Assembly: GCA_009712615.1 (NCBI GenBank)
Contig: WASR01000191.1
Coordinates: forward strand, 1-8,022
DNA length: 8,022 nucleotides
Direction of reading: 5' to 3'
From: Methanobacterium sp.
Lineage (GTDB): Archaea > Methanobacteriota > Methanobacteria > Methanobacteriales > Methanobacteriaceae
This document shows, one piece after another, positions 7,532 through 8,022 of the stretch. Numbering within the stretch: position 1 is the first letter of the stretch; every line of letters starts with the position of its first letter. The translations under genes and the position numbers were made by a program. Under the pieces are notes generated by a model. That model ran no database searches and was not told the DNA's origin. It saw only the letters and a list, made by a program, of their open reading frames with translations.

Positions 7532-7799
7532 CCCTGTAAAACATCAGGAAGTAAATGACGATGAGTACAATGGCAAAGACAACTGAAACGCCTATCATTC
7601 CCTTGTTGTTGCCAAATATTATTGGTATGGGTCCAATCATAATCACCCCTCCAGTCTGGACAGTTGTTTTGGAACTGTCAGAACCTGAGTTGGATTGATC
7701 TCCAGATGAGGATTGAACCACGGATCCAATGAATATCATTAAAATACCCACTAAAATCACACCAAAACCCGCTAAAATCAGTACATTTGAATTAACCAT
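7518..7799 (-). CDS. TIGR00304/DUF131 family small membrane protein, 93 aa
   Basis: A short archaeal membrane protein of unknown function. Helix 1 spans about residues 6-28 and is followed by a Ser/Gly/Asp-rich linker (29-46). The family hallmark GGVIMIGPIPIIFGNN lies at 50-65, and helix 2 spans about 68-88, ending FYRARIF. Length, the two-helix layout and the GGVxxIGPxPIIFG segment fit TIGR00304/DUF131, whose members I know as small archaeal proteins often found as conserved hypotheticals. The start is well supported by a perfect AGGTGAT at 7805-7811, 5 nt before the ATG. It is 259 nt upstream of the GT2 gene, with promoter-like sequence between, so it is probably a separate transcription unit and not necessarily part of glycan synthesis. 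No catalytic residues are evident. Confidence 0.9.
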   Translation of the reverse strand: MVNSNVLILAGFGVILVGILMIFIGSVVQSSSGDQSNSGSDSSKTTVQTGGVIMIGPIPIIFGNNKGMIGVSVVFAIVLIVIYFLMFYRARIF

Positions 7800-7804
7800 G
7801 TAAA

Positions 7805-7811
7805 ATCACCT
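7805..7811 (-). promoter_or_regulatory. Shine-Dalgarno site of the DUF131 gene
   Basis: AGGTGAT on the minus strand matches the complement of the methanogen 16S rRNA 3' end (AUCACCUCCU) over all seven bases, 5 nt from the ATG. It is the best ribosome site in the window and fixes this start. The weaker GTGAT-type sites before the GT2 and 372-aa GT4 genes are variants of it. Confidence 0.75.
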
Positions 7812-7920
7812 ATAAACGATTACAAATACGAAACGCATCAAACATCGAACTACATCATAATTTTTTATTCCATAAACAACTTCATACCAAACAGAGTATG
7901 TCAACTTTAATTTTTCAATT

Positions 7921-7928
7921 TTTTTATA
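7921..7928 (-). promoter_or_regulatory. Possible TATA box for the DUF131 gene
   Basis: The minus strand reads TATAAAAA, extended by further A residues, about 125 nt before the start codon. A start of transcription near 7898 would give a leader of about 100 nt, long for an archaeal gene. The region 7812-7920 contains other AT-rich stretches that could serve instead, so this is only the best-looking candidate. Confidence 0.28.
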
Positions 7929-7951
7929 GTATTATTTTAAGATTAAAGCAG

Positions 7952-7971
7952 TTTTTCATAATTGAAAAAAA
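7952..7971 (-). terminator. T-rich terminator-like site after the right-edge gene
   Basis: On the minus strand a run of seven T (7965-7971) is followed by sequence that can fold on itself: TTTTTCA at 7952-7958 and TGAAAAA at 7963-7969 are inverted repeats with a 4-nt loop. Archaeal termination relies mainly on T runs in the non-template strand, so this would suit a minus-strand gene ending just to the right, and it separates that gene from the DUF131 promoter. Confidence 0.42.
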
Positions 7972-7983
7972 TAGTGCAATGAT

Positions 7984-8022
7984 TTATTTTTGATTCATTG
8001 CCCAAGGAACCCATACCAGCAC
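7984..8022 (-). CDS. Possible 3' end of a minus-strand gene (partial, frame uncertain)
   Basis: Reading leftward from the right edge, one frame gives 12 residues ending PWAMNQK before a TAA at 7984-7986. A second frame gives WYGFLGQ before a TGA at 7995-7997. Either could be the C-terminus of the gene upstream of DUF131, and the T-rich site at 7965-7971 just downstream supports some minus-strand gene ending here. The fragment is too short to choose the frame or name a family. Confidence 0.25.
   Translation of the reverse strand: MLVWVPWAMNQK

Noticed and set aside
7659..7679. Inverted repeat GACAGTT...AACTGTC inside DUF131
   Set aside because: It falls in the codons of the Ser/Thr-rich linker and is explained by coding sequence; the arms are only 7 bp.
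7911..7969. 10-bp inverted repeat TTTTTCAATT/AATTGAAAAA
   Set aside because: The arms are nearly all A and T in a very AT-rich gap, so chance is likely; the tighter 7-bp hairpin at 7952-7969 is the better structure.
7898..7993. 31-codon plus-strand ORF upstream of DUF131
   Set aside because: It is dominated by Phe/Ile/Leu/Lys codons from T and A runs, lacks a good ribosome site, and covers the proposed terminator and TATA region.
1..8022. CRISPR array, tRNA/rRNA gene, insertion sequence or defence system
   Set aside because: No regular repeat-spacer pattern, tRNA-like cloverleaf, transposase motif or defence-family domain was seen on either strand.

Overview
The window looks like part of a methanogenic archaeon of the Methanobacteriales, probably close to Methanobacterium. 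The evidence is an AT-rich sequence with short AT-rich intergenic gaps, TATA-like boxes in place of bacterial -35/-10 promoters, Shine-Dalgarno sites of the AGGTGAT type, and two protein families I associate with archaea: a TIGR00304/DUF131 small membrane protein and a DUF2206-type giant membrane protein. The assignment rests on recognition by eye; no database search was possible.

Layout: all six long genes lie on the minus strand, so the transcription order runs from right to left. At the right edge there may be the last few codons of an unseen minus-strand gene, followed by a T-rich terminator-like site. Next come a 93-aa TIGR00304/DUF131 membrane protein (7518-7799), a GT2 polyprenyl-phosphate-sugar-synthase-like enzyme with four C-terminal membrane helices (6128-7258), a GT4 glycosyltransferase (4957-6096), a second GT4 (3710-4828), a 705-aa polytopic membrane protein (1483-3600) and a third GT4 (308-1492). 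The last 60 bases at the left edge look like the 3' end of a plus-strand gene converging on this cluster. I also propose one very short plus-strand gene (7445-7531, 28 codons, three cysteines, good Shine-Dalgarno site) in the gap between the GT2 and DUF131 genes.

Likely transcription units: GT2 plus the first GT4 (31-nt gap); the 372-aa GT4 alone or by read-through (its own TATA-like box in a 128-nt gap); and the membrane protein plus the last GT4 (10-bp overlap, probably translationally coupled). 

How the genes may work together (inference): the GT2 would charge a polyprenyl or dolichyl phosphate with a sugar at the cytoplasmic face. The three GT4 enzymes, which are clearly different from each other, would add sugars from nucleotide donors. 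The 705-aa protein has a GT-C-like core and may transfer a lipid-linked sugar, or process the glycan, on the outer face. The product would be a cell-surface polysaccharide or the glycan of surface glycoproteins. No flippase, oligosaccharyltransferase (AglB) or nucleotide-sugar synthesis gene is seen, so the locus is probably part of a larger glycan region. I found no CRISPR array, tRNA, rRNA, insertion sequence or defence system. The less ordinary signals are the tiny cysteine-rich ORF, a heptamer (AAACTGT/ACAGTTT) concentrated in the intergenic gaps, and the composite architecture of the 705-aa protein.
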